A stretch of DNA of 64,000 bases from the NCBI RefSeq assembly GCF_901482445.1, contig NZ_LR590477.1:434001-498000 (forward strand), in the 5' to 3' direction. Positions 38,201-50,108 of the stretch are shown here, one piece after another. Within the stretch, counting starts at the first letter, position 1; every line of letters starts with the position of its first letter. The stretch comes from Neisseria lactamica (GTDB lineage Bacteria; Pseudomonadota; Gammaproteobacteria; Burkholderiales; Neisseriaceae). Below the pieces are notes generated by a model. That model did not search any database and was not told where the DNA came from. It saw nothing but the letters and a program-made list of their open reading frames with translations. Made by a program: the position numbers and the translations under genes.

Positions 38201-41200
38201 GAAAACGGGCGAGCCGTTGGTGGTGTATCACTACACGGAGGAGCAGTTTGATACATTTAATCTGAATAAGGCGCGGCAAAGTTCCGATATTCCCGCTTTC
38301 TTCTTTACCACAGACCCTGAGATGGGGATGGAGTACGGAAGTCATGAAATGCAGGTGTTTTTGAATATTAGGAATCCTGCAGACAAACCTGTCATTTCCA
38401 GCGGGAAGGACGGTAAGGCTTTAAGGGAAGGGCTTGTACAAAATGGTTTTGACGGGACTGTCGTAGATGATTCGTATGACGGGCATTTGAGCATTGAGTA
38501 TGCGGCATTGCGCCCCAACCAAATCAAATCGGCAACCGGCAATACGGGCGCGTTTGATTCGGGTAATGACGATATCCGTTTCAGCCTCAACGAATCGCCT
38601 GATTCTGCTTTTGTGCGGGCGGTGGACGATGTAACGGGTGGAAAAGTGCCGGCAGGCTTTATCAGTCTCGGCACTACGCCCGATGTATGGAAGCTGGTGG
38701 GCCTGCCTGACGGGAAAGTCCGTATTTCCGGCGGTGTGATCGATAAGGCGATGAACGGCAAACACTCTGTTACGGCGGAAGCGTTGAAAGATTTGCCGCG
38801 CCATTTGAACAGTCCGATTGCGGTATTCAAATCGTCTGCTTCTTCGAGTAATCCTGACGGCTATGTGGTATTGACGGAGCTTGTGGAGCGTGAGAAAGGC
38901 AAGGACAAGTCGATTATCGCCGCCTTGAATTTAGGCAGGGCGAAAAACGGTTTGGAACTGTTGGATATTTCGAGTGTGTACGGACGTAACAACGGTCAGC
39001 TTACCCGTGCGTTCAATCAGGATTTGTTGTATTTGGACAAGGCAAAAGACCGACATTTCCTGACTACCCGTCCGCTTCAATTGCATTGGGATATTACGTC
39101 AGATACCGACCTTGTTAAGCGCAATATTAAAACCGATTCCGATTTGGCGCAATACTCATCCGCGAAAAAACAGGTTCCTGTTGACAAGGCGCAACGAATG
39201 GCGCGGCAACACGCCGAAAGCATCAAAAAACGCCTTGCCGAAAGTATAGGCGGACTGGCGGAACAGGTGGATGTCGCCGCCGTGTCGGAAACTGCACCGG
39301 ACAAGGCGCAGATGCTGTTGTCGGAGCGTGTGGAGGGCTGGTTTGACGGCAGGACGGGCAAAATTACGCTGGTGGCGGAAAACCTTACGCCCGAACGTGC
39401 GGTATGGGCGGCGTGGCACGAGCTGGGGCACAGGGGCTTTGCGGCGGAAGGTTTTGCCAAGTACCGTGAAGAATTGGAACGTGCGGACGGCAACAGCCTG
39501 ATTCGGCGTATTGCGGATGCGGTACAGGAAGAGCGCGAAGGTAGGGGCGATGCGGCGGCTTCGGTGCGGTCTGCCGCGGTGGAAGAGGCAATCGTGGAGC
39601 TTTATGCGGCGCAGCGTACCGGCGATTGGTCGGGCATTGAAAACCGTTACGGCGTGAAGGTCGGCAACGGTTTGAAACGCGGTATTGCGGGCGTGCTGGC
39701 GCGTATCGGCGCGGTATTGCGCCGTGTGCTGCAACGGCTGACGGGTAAGGCTGACGGTGCGATGTCGGACGCGGATGTGTTTGCGATGCTGGCGGATTTG
39801 CACGGGAATGCGGAAGGGGCGCGGGATGCGGTTTCGGACGGTGTGAAGCCTAGCAGGAGCGCGATGAAGGATATGGACGCGAATATCCGGCGCGGACGGG
39901 CGGCGATGAATCGGGCGTTGGTGGAAAAGGCGGATGTGCGCCGTGCGATGTACCGCAACGACATCGGTTGGATTGATTTCGTTTGGGGCAGTACGGGCAG
40001 GGTTTTGCCAAACGGCAAGACTAAGGGCGCGATGGGCTTGGCGCACGTGATTGAAAGCCGTATGCGCAAAGACGGGATGAGCCGTGATGAAGTTGTGGGG
40101 ATGCTGACTAATGATATTGTTGAAGCTATCGCACGAGGCAAGGTTTACAAACACGTTGTTAACGGTAATTCCGAACGTTTGCAGCTACGGCACAACGGTT
40201 ACGAAACGAACCTTATTAAAAATGCCGGAAACAACGCTTGGTTGATTACCGGCTATGAGCTGTATCAGAACGATGCCGACGGGGTAGGATTTGATACCTC
40301 CGCCGCTACGCACACCACGCCTACACCTGCGCGTCGTGATGTGGGAGCGTCTGATACGCCTAATGTACGCGCGAAGGATGAATCTGTCAATACGGCGGAC
40401 GGCACACGCTTCAGCAGGGCGGCGGAACGTTCCAAGTCGGAAAGCCTTGAGAAGCTGCGCCGTGCGGAAACCATCCGCATTTCGGGCAGGGAGATTGAGG
40501 CGGGTGATGATTTGCGCCAGTATCGTCGCCGTGCAATGGAGTATGGGAAATCGTTGCGCGGGTCTTATGTGAATAAAGACACGGGGCGTGAAATTTCACT
40601 CGGACGGGCGGGTATAACGGAGGTGTTGCATCACGATGTCAGCAACCCTGAACATTTGCAAAGCATAGCCGCCATCCCGCAGATTATCGAGAAGTCGATT
40701 TATATCGATACTTTGCCGAATGAAGACAAAGCCAAAAATCCCGATATTCAAGAGTATGAATATTATGTTGCAGGCTTGAATATCGGCGGGACTGATTACA
40801 CGGTAAAAGCGGCAATCGCCGTTGCGACAACAGGCGATAAATACTATGACCATAAATTGACGAGAATAGAAAAAGGCGACCTTTTGGAAATGACCTCTCG
40901 CTTATCAGGTGCGGAGATTTCCAATCAATCGCCTTTATCGGGTATTGATGATAAACGCCTGTTGCAGATTTTGCAAGATAAAGATGCGGGCAAGGGCGGC
41001 ATTGCCGATTTCGATACGGAGGCGGTGCGTTTTTCCCGTGCGGCGAACATCGGGGCTGCAATCAGTCATATAACGGGTAAAAAATCCGATTTGAGAAACG
41101 CGCTGAAAGACCGCTGGGATGCTTCCAAGGGGATTCAGCAGGCGGCAGATCGAGGATATTTACGGCGGCAGTTTGGACGGCCTGAAGGAATACGGGCGTT

Positions 41201-41339
41201 TGTCGGAACTCTTCGGCGCGGATGCGAACAAGGCGGTTACGGAGGCGGACAAGGTTGTCAGGGAATGGGGCAGGTTGAAGAAGGAGGATGCGAAAGCGCT
41301 TGCGGATCTGATGCACGATGCGACGCTGGCGAAGGTTGA
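35286..41339 (+). CDS. Giant phage polyvalent protein (N-terminal part; effector, MuF-C and metallopeptidase-like domains)
   Basis: 2017 codons from a TTG just after a stop codon; a true start is not evident, so the 5' end may be truncated. Regions seen: low-complexity N-terminus; an LPD3-like domain (446-540); an ADP-ribosyltransferase-like polyvalent domain (940-1100; WVQVRTPEFKAWFGDW, VVYHYTEEQFDTF, AFFFTTDPEMGMEYG); a MuF C-terminal-like domain (1111-1271); a zincin HELGH near 1378; a barnase/EndoU-like domain (1560-1658; GAMGLAHVIESRMRKDGMS); a second LPD3-like domain (1731-1900). Such proteins are injected or packaged with phage DNA and carry host-modifying activities. Near 41.12-41.18 kb the frame is lost: residues after about 1960 are out of frame, and the homologous sequence continues in the +1 frame. 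Domain names are by eye. Confidence 0.8.
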   Translation: MRAEREDEGLTQGAPRDMRGHYPEGLAESVRAVRAYRAEHPESADVLDRLNRAVYGYRRNNGWNVPLLSREGERLQGVRTALPDDGASEAVVGGGRGLPRALPMEDKGLAQDVQQDVRQGLTQGGRGLTPDAGADANAAALQGLPASAAVASGNAPTHHQNLQVRTRAEGAAPGLPASENLAGTDGGKRAPVAGKRPDTVLPVLNPQVAESAVKVSPKKRMADAAADFTRRLAADRRKLEKAGVPLGDGEYRFEHTNRKHIDALAGVLDRLGKGGMLEEFADMAGSSHSDGLVFDSRRYLKGREAETLQAGGLLEAVPSKSGWDYRLTQEGRALAKVMARSRDAAADGKPAGRAQSARAKDAPVAGKAAVAKNATTEKPSSDKAAEPETLVKTALDNPQEARRKARVLQGEPVYTVKERTAPRENKALREWAVALFDKAGNKAVNPEIGEVALTAKSVKDSLAHGISPEKASAFEAVPYVVEKGAVIVRTRHGRVSSYFISAPVEIEGKQDIVTVLVHHDVNKKRMYLHSVTTKENLLKTALAGYDGDSTADAEASEPRGKLYSGDIASVLKKLLEYKTETGKGVSVGKKQQKRQAESEAGGVPSEAQPKSGKDYFGLSLYESGQDYKGISEAHYRKFVAELSKLDGWRVNNRKYGKLEFRVDGEEVVFLRRLESLYSEHAVIGFSVYNSRLVEKKFDEIEFVFNPSEPPKETAERLNRFIRSIYPVSEASVQVESNPESEADTHRTPESVRAFSVTLPKLQQKRAVEHLTADALLDGGAKYPQLNGRTTKAGQVEKTLSAGFVPYEEIREQTARMGKERDKMFFKLHREAYGEDSSFDYDNSDDAKLKAQTDEALREKHPPKTVYLMKHKQSGDALPITKTQFDYAVYLENMPSEGLRFSRSAKKTDGGHSGSFEETARRYGGEAAYRQAEKDGKTVLSYRRWVQVRTPEFKAWFGDWENDPDNASKVVNPKTGEPLVVYHYTEEQFDTFNLNKARQSSDIPAFFFTTDPEMGMEYGSHEMQVFLNIRNPADKPVISSGKDGKALREGLVQNGFDGTVVDDSYDGHLSIEYAALRPNQIKSATGNTGAFDSGNDDIRFSLNESPDSAFVRAVDDVTGGKVPAGFISLGTTPDVWKLVGLPDGKVRISGGVIDKAMNGKHSVTAEALKDLPRHLNSPIAVFKSSASSSNPDGYVVLTELVEREKGKDKSIIAALNLGRAKNGLELLDISSVYGRNNGQLTRAFNQDLLYLDKAKDRHFLTTRPLQLHWDITSDTDLVKRNIKTDSDLAQYSSAKKQVPVDKAQRMARQHAESIKKRLAESIGGLAEQVDVAAVSETAPDKAQMLLSERVEGWFDGRTGKITLVAENLTPERAVWAAWHELGHRGFAAEGFAKYREELERADGNSLIRRIADAVQEEREGRGDAAASVRSAAVEEAIVELYAAQRTGDWSGIENRYGVKVGNGLKRGIAGVLARIGAVLRRVLQRLTGKADGAMSDADVFAMLADLHGNAEGARDAVSDGVKPSRSAMKDMDANIRRGRAAMNRALVEKADVRRAMYRNDIGWIDFVWGSTGRVLPNGKTKGAMGLAHVIESRMRKDGMSRDEVVGMLTNDIVEAIARGKVYKHVVNGNSERLQLRHNGYETNLIKNAGNNAWLITGYELYQNDADGVGFDTSAATHTTPTPARRDVGASDTPNVRAKDESVNTADGTRFSRAAERSKSESLEKLRRAETIRISGREIEAGDDLRQYRRRAMEYGKSLRGSYVNKDTGREISLGRAGITEVLHHDVSNPEHLQSIAAIPQIIEKSIYIDTLPNEDKAKNPDIQEYEYYVAGLNIGGTDYTVKAAIAVATTGDKYYDHKLTRIEKGDLLEMTSRLSGAEISNQSPLSGIDDKRLLQILQDKDAGKGGIADFDTEAVRFSRAANIGAAISHITGKKSDLRNALKDRWDASKGIQQAADRGYLRRQFGRPEGIRAFVGTLRRGCEQGGYGGGQGCQGMGQVEEGGCESACGSDARCDAGEG

Positions 41340-43353
41340 TGCCGACCCGCTGATGCGTGTGGATGCTCAGAAGCGTTTGGACGGTATCCGGACGGCTTTG
41401 GATATTGCGGACGGTAAAATCGGGAAGGCGAAGGCGGTCATTGCTTCTGCCGATGCGCGTATCGCCCGTGCGGATGCTGCCTACAATAAGGCTTCGGAGG
41501 CGGCGAAGAAGGCTCAGTCGGCTTTGCTTGCCGCTGAGGAGAAGGCCGGACGTGAGATTTTGGCGGATGAGGCGGATATGCGCCTGCGCCGTCTGTTTTA
41601 TGCGGATTCGGAGGCGAAGCGGGCGTTGAGGCACGCCGAGGCGGATGTGATGGCGGAAAGCCGGGCTAAAACGGATGCGGTACAGATGTTGAAGCAGGCG
41701 CGCGCGGATGTGAAGCGTTTGGAAAAGGATGAGGTTGAGGCGCAAAAGGCTTTGGAGGGGCTTGCTTTGTTGAACCGCCGTTTTGCCAAGCTGCCTGATG
41801 CGGCGCAGAAGGTGTACCGCAAGGCGCGGGATGATTATAGGGCGCATTTCGGGCAGGTGCGCGATGCGATTGCCGAGCGGTTGGCGCGTTCGGGGCAGGA
41901 TGCGGAAATTGTGCGCCGTCTGAAGGAGCGTTTTGATAATGAGCTGGGCGGTGTGTATTTCCCTTTGGCGCGTTTTGGCGATTATCTGGTGGTGGTCAAG
42001 GATGCGGACGGGAATAATGTGAATGTGTCCCGCGCGGAAACTTTGAGCGAGACGGAAAAACTGCGCGATGCGCTGAAGGCTGATTTCGGGGCGGGGTTTA
42101 AGGTTTCGCCTGTGATGAAGTCTAGGGATTATATTCAAAGCCGTGATGCGGTCGGCAGCGGTTTTATGAAGGAGCTGGGCGAGGCTGTCGGTATGTTGGA
42201 TTTGGACCCTGCGCAACAGGCTCAATTGAACGATACGCTGACGCAGCTTTATTTGAACTCCCTGCCTGATACGTCTTGGGCGAAACACGGTATCCACCGT
42301 AAGGGTGTGCCGGGCTTCAGTGATGATGCGAGACGTGCATATGCGCAGAATATGGGCAGCGGTGCGAATTATCTGGCGAAGTTGCGCTATGCGGACCGTA
42401 TGGCGGAACAGTTGGATGTGATGCAGGATTTTGTGGACGGGCGCAAATATGAGGAGGGTTTCAACCAGCGTCAGTTGCAGCGTGTGGCGGATGAGATGAG
42501 GAAACGCCACGAGGCGGTGATGAATCCGAATCCTTCCAAGCTGGCTCAGGCTTTAACGGGCTTCGGCTTTTTGTGGATGATGGGGATGTCGCCTGCTTCG
42601 GCGATTGTGAACCTGTCGCAGACGGCGATGGTGGCTTATCCGGTGATGGCGGCGAAGTGGGGTTATGCCGATGCGGCGCGGGAATTGTTGCGGGCTTCAA
42701 AACAGATCGGGCTGAGGGTCGGGGAGAAGTTCAATACGATTGAAGACAGTTTGAACGAGGATGAGAAGGCGGCGTTCCAAAAGGCGGTGGATTATGGTGT
42801 GATTGATTTGTCGCAGGCGCATGATCTGGCGGGTGTGGCAAACGGAGACCCGGGATTGGCGGGGTCGGCTTGGCAGAAGGTGATGGATAAGGCGAGCTGG
42901 TTGTTCCATCATGCGGAGAAGTTTAACCGCCAGGTTACGTTTGTTGCGGCCTACCGTTTGGCGAAACAGGCGGGGGCGGACAGTGATACGGCTTTCGAAC
43001 AGGCGAAAAAGGCGACGTATGACGGGCACTTTGATTATGCGGCACAAAACCGTCCGCGCTTTATGATGGGCAATGTGGCGAAGGTGGTCTTTCTGTTTAA
43101 GCAGTATTCGCAGAATATCCTGTATGCGCTGGGGCGTAATGCTTATCTTGCGTTTAAGGGCGATAAGGAGGCGCGTAAGACGCTGGCGGGGCTGTTGGTT
43201 TCGCATGCGATGGCTTCGGGCATCTTGGGGCTGCCGTTTGTGTCTACGTTGCTTGCGGTGGCTTCGATGTTGGGCAGTGATGACGATGATCCGTGGATTC
43301 CGTCAGCGACCTGCTGCACAGCTTCTCCCTGTCCGGCATCAAAACCGATATGA
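41119..43353 (+). pseudogene. C-terminal part of the polyvalent protein (PLxRFG domain), frameshifted and 3'-truncated
   Basis: 744 codons in the frame next to the 2017-residue protein and overlapping it. The sequence from RRQIEDIYGGSLDGLKEYGRLSELFG on is the natural continuation. It contains a long coiled coil (residues 60-250), the PLxRFG motif (YFPLARFGDYLVVV, near 280) of polyvalent proteins, and a hydrophobic C-terminal region (FLWMMGMSPASAIVNLSQTA). The reading frame is cut at about 43290 where it meets the portal gene; the last residues (SATCCTASPCPASKPI) are portal DNA in the wrong frame. No ribosome site supports independent translation. Confidence 0.75.
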
Positions 43354-44537
43354 GCGCGATACTGGGCGGCAGCGACGACGGCGACACCAGCATCATTCTG
43401 CGTGCCGAACTGTACAACCGTTTGCGCGACAACCGCGGCCTGATGCTGTTGAGCAAAGACGAAGAAGAGTTTTTCCAGTTCAACACCCCGCTGTCCGGCT
43501 TGGACGCGCTGCTTGCCCAATCCCAAGAGCAAATGGCCGCGCCCAGCCATACGCCGCTGGTGAAGCTGCTCGGCATCACGCCCAGCGGCCTGAATGCCAG
43601 CACGGAGGGCGAGATTGCCGTTTACTACGACCACATCCGCGCCATGCAGGAAAACCTGCTGCGCGACCCGCTGGACAAGCTGCTCAAACTGGTGCAACTG
43701 CACCTGTTCGGCAAAGTGGACGACAACATCACGTTCGACTTTGTGCCCTTGCGGCAGATGAGCGAAACCGAGCTTTCCACCATCCGCAAATCCGACACCG
43801 ACCGCGATGTTGCCTACATTCAGGCGGGCGTGGTATCGGCGGAGGAAGTACGCGGACGGCTGGCGGGCGAACCGGGCAGCGGCTACAACGGCATCGACGT
43901 GGAAGACGTGCCCGAAATGCCCGATGACGGCTTTTCAGACGGCATGAATGACGGCGCGGAGGAAGATGTCGGAGGACAAGCCGCCCCAAAGCCTGAACCT
44001 GCCCAAGATGCCGAATGGGATGAATCCAAGCATCCGCGTGCGGAGAACGGGCGGTTTGGTGGAGGGAGCGGGGAAAAGCAGACCAAAAAACCGTCAAAGG
44101 GGGAAACAGACTTGGGCAGTCTGTTCCAAACGGCAATATCCAACAGCGGCGGCAATGCCGTTTATTCGGATTTTGCCGTTATCGATGGGAAAACAGCAGG
44201 GATTGTCAAAGCTGAAACAGGTATCGATATTTCAGGTTGGAGACACAGTATCGGTGAAGCTGACATACGTCATATCCTGAAAAAACATGGCAACGAAAAA
44301 ACGGAAAACAGCCGTGGGCAGCGTGCCGTTACTCGACAGGATATAGAAAAGCTGCCTGAAATATTGAGCGATTTTGACAATATGCAGTACAGTGGGACAA
44401 ATGAATTTGGAAACGAAACGTTTCTAGTCAAAAAACGGATAGATGATGAAATTTACTGCGCCCAAGAAGTTTGGACAGGCAGGAAAAAGATGGTTGTGAA
44501 GAGTATGTGGGTTAAGAAGGCGAAGAAAAAGCCATGA
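43293..44537 (+). pseudogene. 5'-truncated DUF1073 phage portal protein with C-terminal nuclease-like tail
   Basis: 414 codons. VSDLLHSFSLSGIKTDMSAI, SLPLSGLDAL-like FNTPLSGLDALLAQSQEQMAAPS, LLGITPSGLNAS and YYDHIRAMQENLL are the C-terminal half of DUF1073 portals; the N-terminal 200-250 residues are missing. After the linker [20 protein letters not shown] (near 245) comes a domain with GEADIRHILKKHG and AVTRQDIEKLPEILSDFD, like phage barnase/EndoU-type (PBECR) effectors. Codon use changes sharply at the 5' edge: mostly C-ending after it, G-rich before it. The apparent GTG start is at the recombination joint and probably not native. Confidence 0.78.
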
Positions 44538-44658
44538 AACACGCAGTGCCTGACTCCCGGCTTTCGCCTGCGTCCGCTAAACGTCCGATAACGTCCTGCG
44601 CCCCTTGTTCATGGCTTAATCCCATTATATAGCCGCCATTAAAAAAAGCAACAGGATA

Positions 44659-44709
44659 ATGAAAGACAGTCATAAGCATTACGACCACTTCATTTTGAAA
44701 GACCAATAG
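44659..44709 (+). CDS. Leader-like micropeptide in the hairpin array, copy 1
   Basis: 16-residue ORF MKDSHKHYDHFILKDQ, start ATG preceded by ACAGGA, ending 5 bp before hairpin unit 1. It resembles the 19-residue ORF at 44945 (shared YDH..LK.Q and stop just before a hairpin). Whether it is translated is unknown; the repetition is the only evidence. Confidence 0.3.
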   Translation: MKDSHKHYDHFILKDQ

Positions 44710-44927
44710 AAAATCCCTTATGCAGTGTAGCTCTGGGTCGGATACCCAGGTGGGCAAGTACGGCTCCCAGCCTTTACATAAGGGACTGTCTGTATTGTAT
44801 TTCCACCCGCCCCGAAAATCAAGGACGCATGAAAAAACCCTTAATCCGGTACATCTGGGATAGCTTGGATACCAAGCATTTAACCCAGCCTTCAAATTAA
44901 GGGTATGTCTTTATTGTATGCCGCTAA

Positions 44928-45074
44928 TCAGATGAAAGCAAGCTGTGAAACACCAAACAGACGGCAGACGTTATTACGACCACGGCTACTTAAAGACACA
45001 ATAAAAGCGGTTTTTTCAAGCCAGCACCTTGACGCTTTCTGAGTACGCCACCTCTTTGCCCAGAAAAACCGCAT
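44928..45074 (-). CDS. Small ORF antisense to the array
   Basis: 48-residue ORF, MRFFWAKRWRTQKASRCW at the N-terminus and SQLAFI at the end. Its N-terminal part crosses hairpin unit 3 and resembles the translation of unit 5 on the same strand (LRGRSHTNARRC), suggesting the array could be coding on this strand. Basic and Trp-rich. Low confidence. Confidence 0.25.
   Translation of the reverse strand: MRFFWAKRWRTQKASRCWLEKTAFIVSLSSRGRNNVCRLFGVSQLAFI
44945..45004 (+). CDS. Leader-like micropeptide in the hairpin array, copy 2
   Basis: 19-residue ORF from GTG (KHQTDGRRYYDHGYLKTQ after the start), ending 1 bp before the stem of hairpin unit 3. It matches copy 1 at 44659 in sequence and in position relative to a hairpin. 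Confidence 0.3.
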   Translation: MKHQTDGRRYYDHGYLKTQ

Positions 45075-45296
45075 AGACATTCTAGTATTGCATCTAAAAA
45101 AACGCAACAGAAAAAAGGCAACGTTTAATCTACGGTATATCGCCGGTTGCTAAGACCGGGTTATTGAACCGCCGTTGCCTTGGGGAAGCGGCATCATCAA
45201 TCAGCACCTTCGCGCGTTCGTATGCGACCGACCTCTTAATTGATTAGCGATACCGCTTGATTCCATTGTATGCCGACCAACCGCCGAAAGCAAGCC

Positions 45297-48556
<3,260 letters not shown>

Positions 48557-48559
48557 ACT

Positions 48560-49039
48560 ATGTCATTCCAAAAAGCAGTCCAACCTTACCAAGCCCCCGC
48601 CGTTGCGGGGGATTTTGCCGCCCACAACCCGAACGCTTCCATGCTGGCGGGCGAAGGCGCGCTCGTCAGCGGCACGGACGGCGTAACCGTCGGCGTGTTT
48701 GCCTGGGCGGATGCAGACGGCAAAGTGTCCAACAAAAAAACCGCCGGCGCGCGCATCGGCTTTGTCCACCGCGAACAGCAGGCAAGCATCACTGCCTATC
48801 TGGCGGAACACGGCAACCAAATCCTGCCCGGTCAAATCATTACGTTGGCCGTAGCAGGCGATTTTTGGGCGCACTTCCCCGCCGGTGCCGAAATCGGCCA
48901 GAACGTGTTTGCCAAAGACGCCGACGGCACATTGAAAGCATCTGCCGACGAAACCGAAACCGACCATACCCTGACCCGCTTCAAAGTGGCTTCCCAAGCC
49001 GCAGCGGGCGAACTGGCCAAAATCACCACATGGGAGTAA
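48560..49039 (+). CDS. Capsid decoration / structural cement protein
   Basis: 159 residues, mostly beta: MSFQKAVQPYQAPAVAGDFAA, GVTVGVFAWAD, ARIGFVHREQQASITAYL, and DHTLTRFKVASQAAAGELAKITTW. Sequence and position between protease and major capsid fit the phage cement family. 3 bp after the protease stop. Structural, outside the capsid lattice. Confidence 0.8.
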   Translation: MSFQKAVQPYQAPAVAGDFAAHNPNASMLAGEGALVSGTDGVTVGVFAWADADGKVSNKKTAGARIGFVHREQQASITAYLAEHGNQILPGQIITLAVAGDFWAHFPAGAEIGQNVFAKDADGTLKASADETETDHTLTRFKVASQAAAGELAKITTWE

Positions 49040-49046
49040 CGATTAA

Positions 49047-50045
49047 ATGAACACCTTGCAACAACTCGAACGCGATGCCGGCATCGTCTTTATGGGCGGC
49101 GGCAAAAAGCTGATGAACGAACAGGTGCAGGCTGCTTTGGCGATGGACGCGCAGCCCGCACTGACTACCGCCGGTAACAGCGGCATTCCCGCATGGATGC
49201 TGACCTATGTCGATCCGAAGCTGATTGAAGTCGCCCTGCAGCCGATGAAGGCCGCCGAAATCTTCGGCGAAGTGAAAAAAGGCGACTGGACGACCGAAAC
49301 CGCCATGTTCATGCTGGTAGAACCGACCGGCGAAGTCTCCGGCTACGGCGACTACAACAACAACGGCGTGAGCGGTGCCAACGTCAATTTCCCGCAACGC
49401 CAAAGCTACCACTACCAAGTGTTCACCCGCTGGGGCGAACGCGAAGTGGCACGCGCGGGCGAAGCGAAGATTGACTATGTGAACCGCGTCAATCAGGCAA
49501 GCGTGAACGCCTTGAACCGTTTCCAGAACAAATCCTATCTGTTCGGTATCAAAGGCTTGCAGAACTACGGCATCCTCAACGACCCGAGCCTGCCGGCTGC
49601 CACCGCCGCCGACCAAACGTGGGCGGCCGCTACCGGCGAGCAGGTGTACGAATCCATCCGCAAGCTGTTCCAAAAACTGTTGCAGCAGACCGGCGGCCTG
49701 ATTGATATGAACACGCCGCTCTTGCTGGTGTGCAGCCCGACCGCCAGCGTGGAACTGACCAAAACCAACCAATACAACGTCAATGTTACCGACCAACTGA
49801 AAAAGAACTTCCCCAACCTGCGTATCGAAACCGTGCCGGAATATTCCGCCGCATCGGGCGAGATGGTGCAGCTGATTGTGGAAGAGTTGGACGGCCAGCG
49901 CACCTTGGAATGCGGTTTCACCGAAAAACTGCGCGCGCACAATATGGTTTTGGAAGCCTCCAGCATCAAGCAGAAGAAATCGCAGGGCACATGGGGCGCG
50001 ATTATCTACCGTCCGTTCTGCATTGCTTCCATGACGGTGAGCTAG
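49047..50045 (+). CDS. DUF2184 major capsid protein
   Basis: 332 residues. IPAWMLTYVDPKLIEVALQPMKAAEIFGEVKKGDW and YHYQVFTRWGEREVARAGEAKIDYVNRVNQAS identify the DUF2184 capsid family; the C-terminus (GTWGAIIYRPFCIASMTVS) is typical. Forms the capsid shell. Intact, with strongly C-ending codons like other structural genes. The gap to the next gene has GCCGTCTGAAACAGGCGGC, a terminator-like hairpin. Confidence 0.9.
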   Translation: MNTLQQLERDAGIVFMGGGKKLMNEQVQAALAMDAQPALTTAGNSGIPAWMLTYVDPKLIEVALQPMKAAEIFGEVKKGDWTTETAMFMLVEPTGEVSGYGDYNNNGVSGANVNFPQRQSYHYQVFTRWGEREVARAGEAKIDYVNRVNQASVNALNRFQNKSYLFGIKGLQNYGILNDPSLPAATAADQTWAAATGEQVYESIRKLFQKLLQQTGGLIDMNTPLLLVCSPTASVELTKTNQYNVNVTDQLKKNFPNLRIETVPEYSAASGEMVQLIVEELDGQRTLECGFTEKLRAHNMVLEASSIKQKKSQGTWGAIIYRPFCIASMTVS

Positions 50046-50108
50046 GCTGCCTGAAAAACAAGGCCGTCTGAAACAGGCGGCTTTCCCTGCACCTGAAAAG
50101 GAAATACG

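Larger units (their letters stand above)
44560..45290. repeat. Array of structured hairpin units with tiny ORFs (unknown)
   Basis: This gap between the portal and MuF genes holds at least five units with long inverted-repeat stems: 44714-44784 (CCCTTATG/CATAAGGG), 44838-44903 (CCCTTAAT/ATTAAGGG), 45006-45072 (GCGGTTTTT/AAAAACCGC), 45116-45180 (AGGCAACG/CGTTGCCT) and 45185-45260 (AAGCGG/CCGCTT). Four are followed by TATTGTAT, TATTGTATGCCG, TATTGCAT or CATTGTATGCCG. Units 1 and 2 share GGATACC and CCCAGCCTT; units 3 and 5 share CAGCACCTT and ACCTCTT. Conserved spacers contain ATTACGACCAC and GAAAGCAAGC. No protein-coding explanation fits. See findings. Confidence 0.7.

Noticed and set aside
39156..40154. 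332-codon minus-strand frame
   Set aside because: Shadow of the polyvalent protein, which has recognisable domains such as HELGH here.
41062..42510. 482-codon minus-strand frame rich in Arg, His and Ile
   Set aside because: Antisense of the polyvalent protein's coiled coil; composition is typical of a shadow frame.
44512..44895. 127-codon minus-strand frame across the portal end and the array
   Set aside because: Starts with TTG inside a hairpin and runs antisense to portal coding sequence; may be partly real but not supportable as one gene.
44560..45290. Hairpin array considered as CRISPR
   Set aside because: Repeats are not direct and uniform; units have different stem sequences and no spacer regularity, and no cas genes are present.
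44560..45290. Hairpin array considered as integron attC sites or tRNA-like genes
   Set aside because: No integron-type core sites, gene cassettes or IntI; no T-loop/anticodon pattern in any unit.
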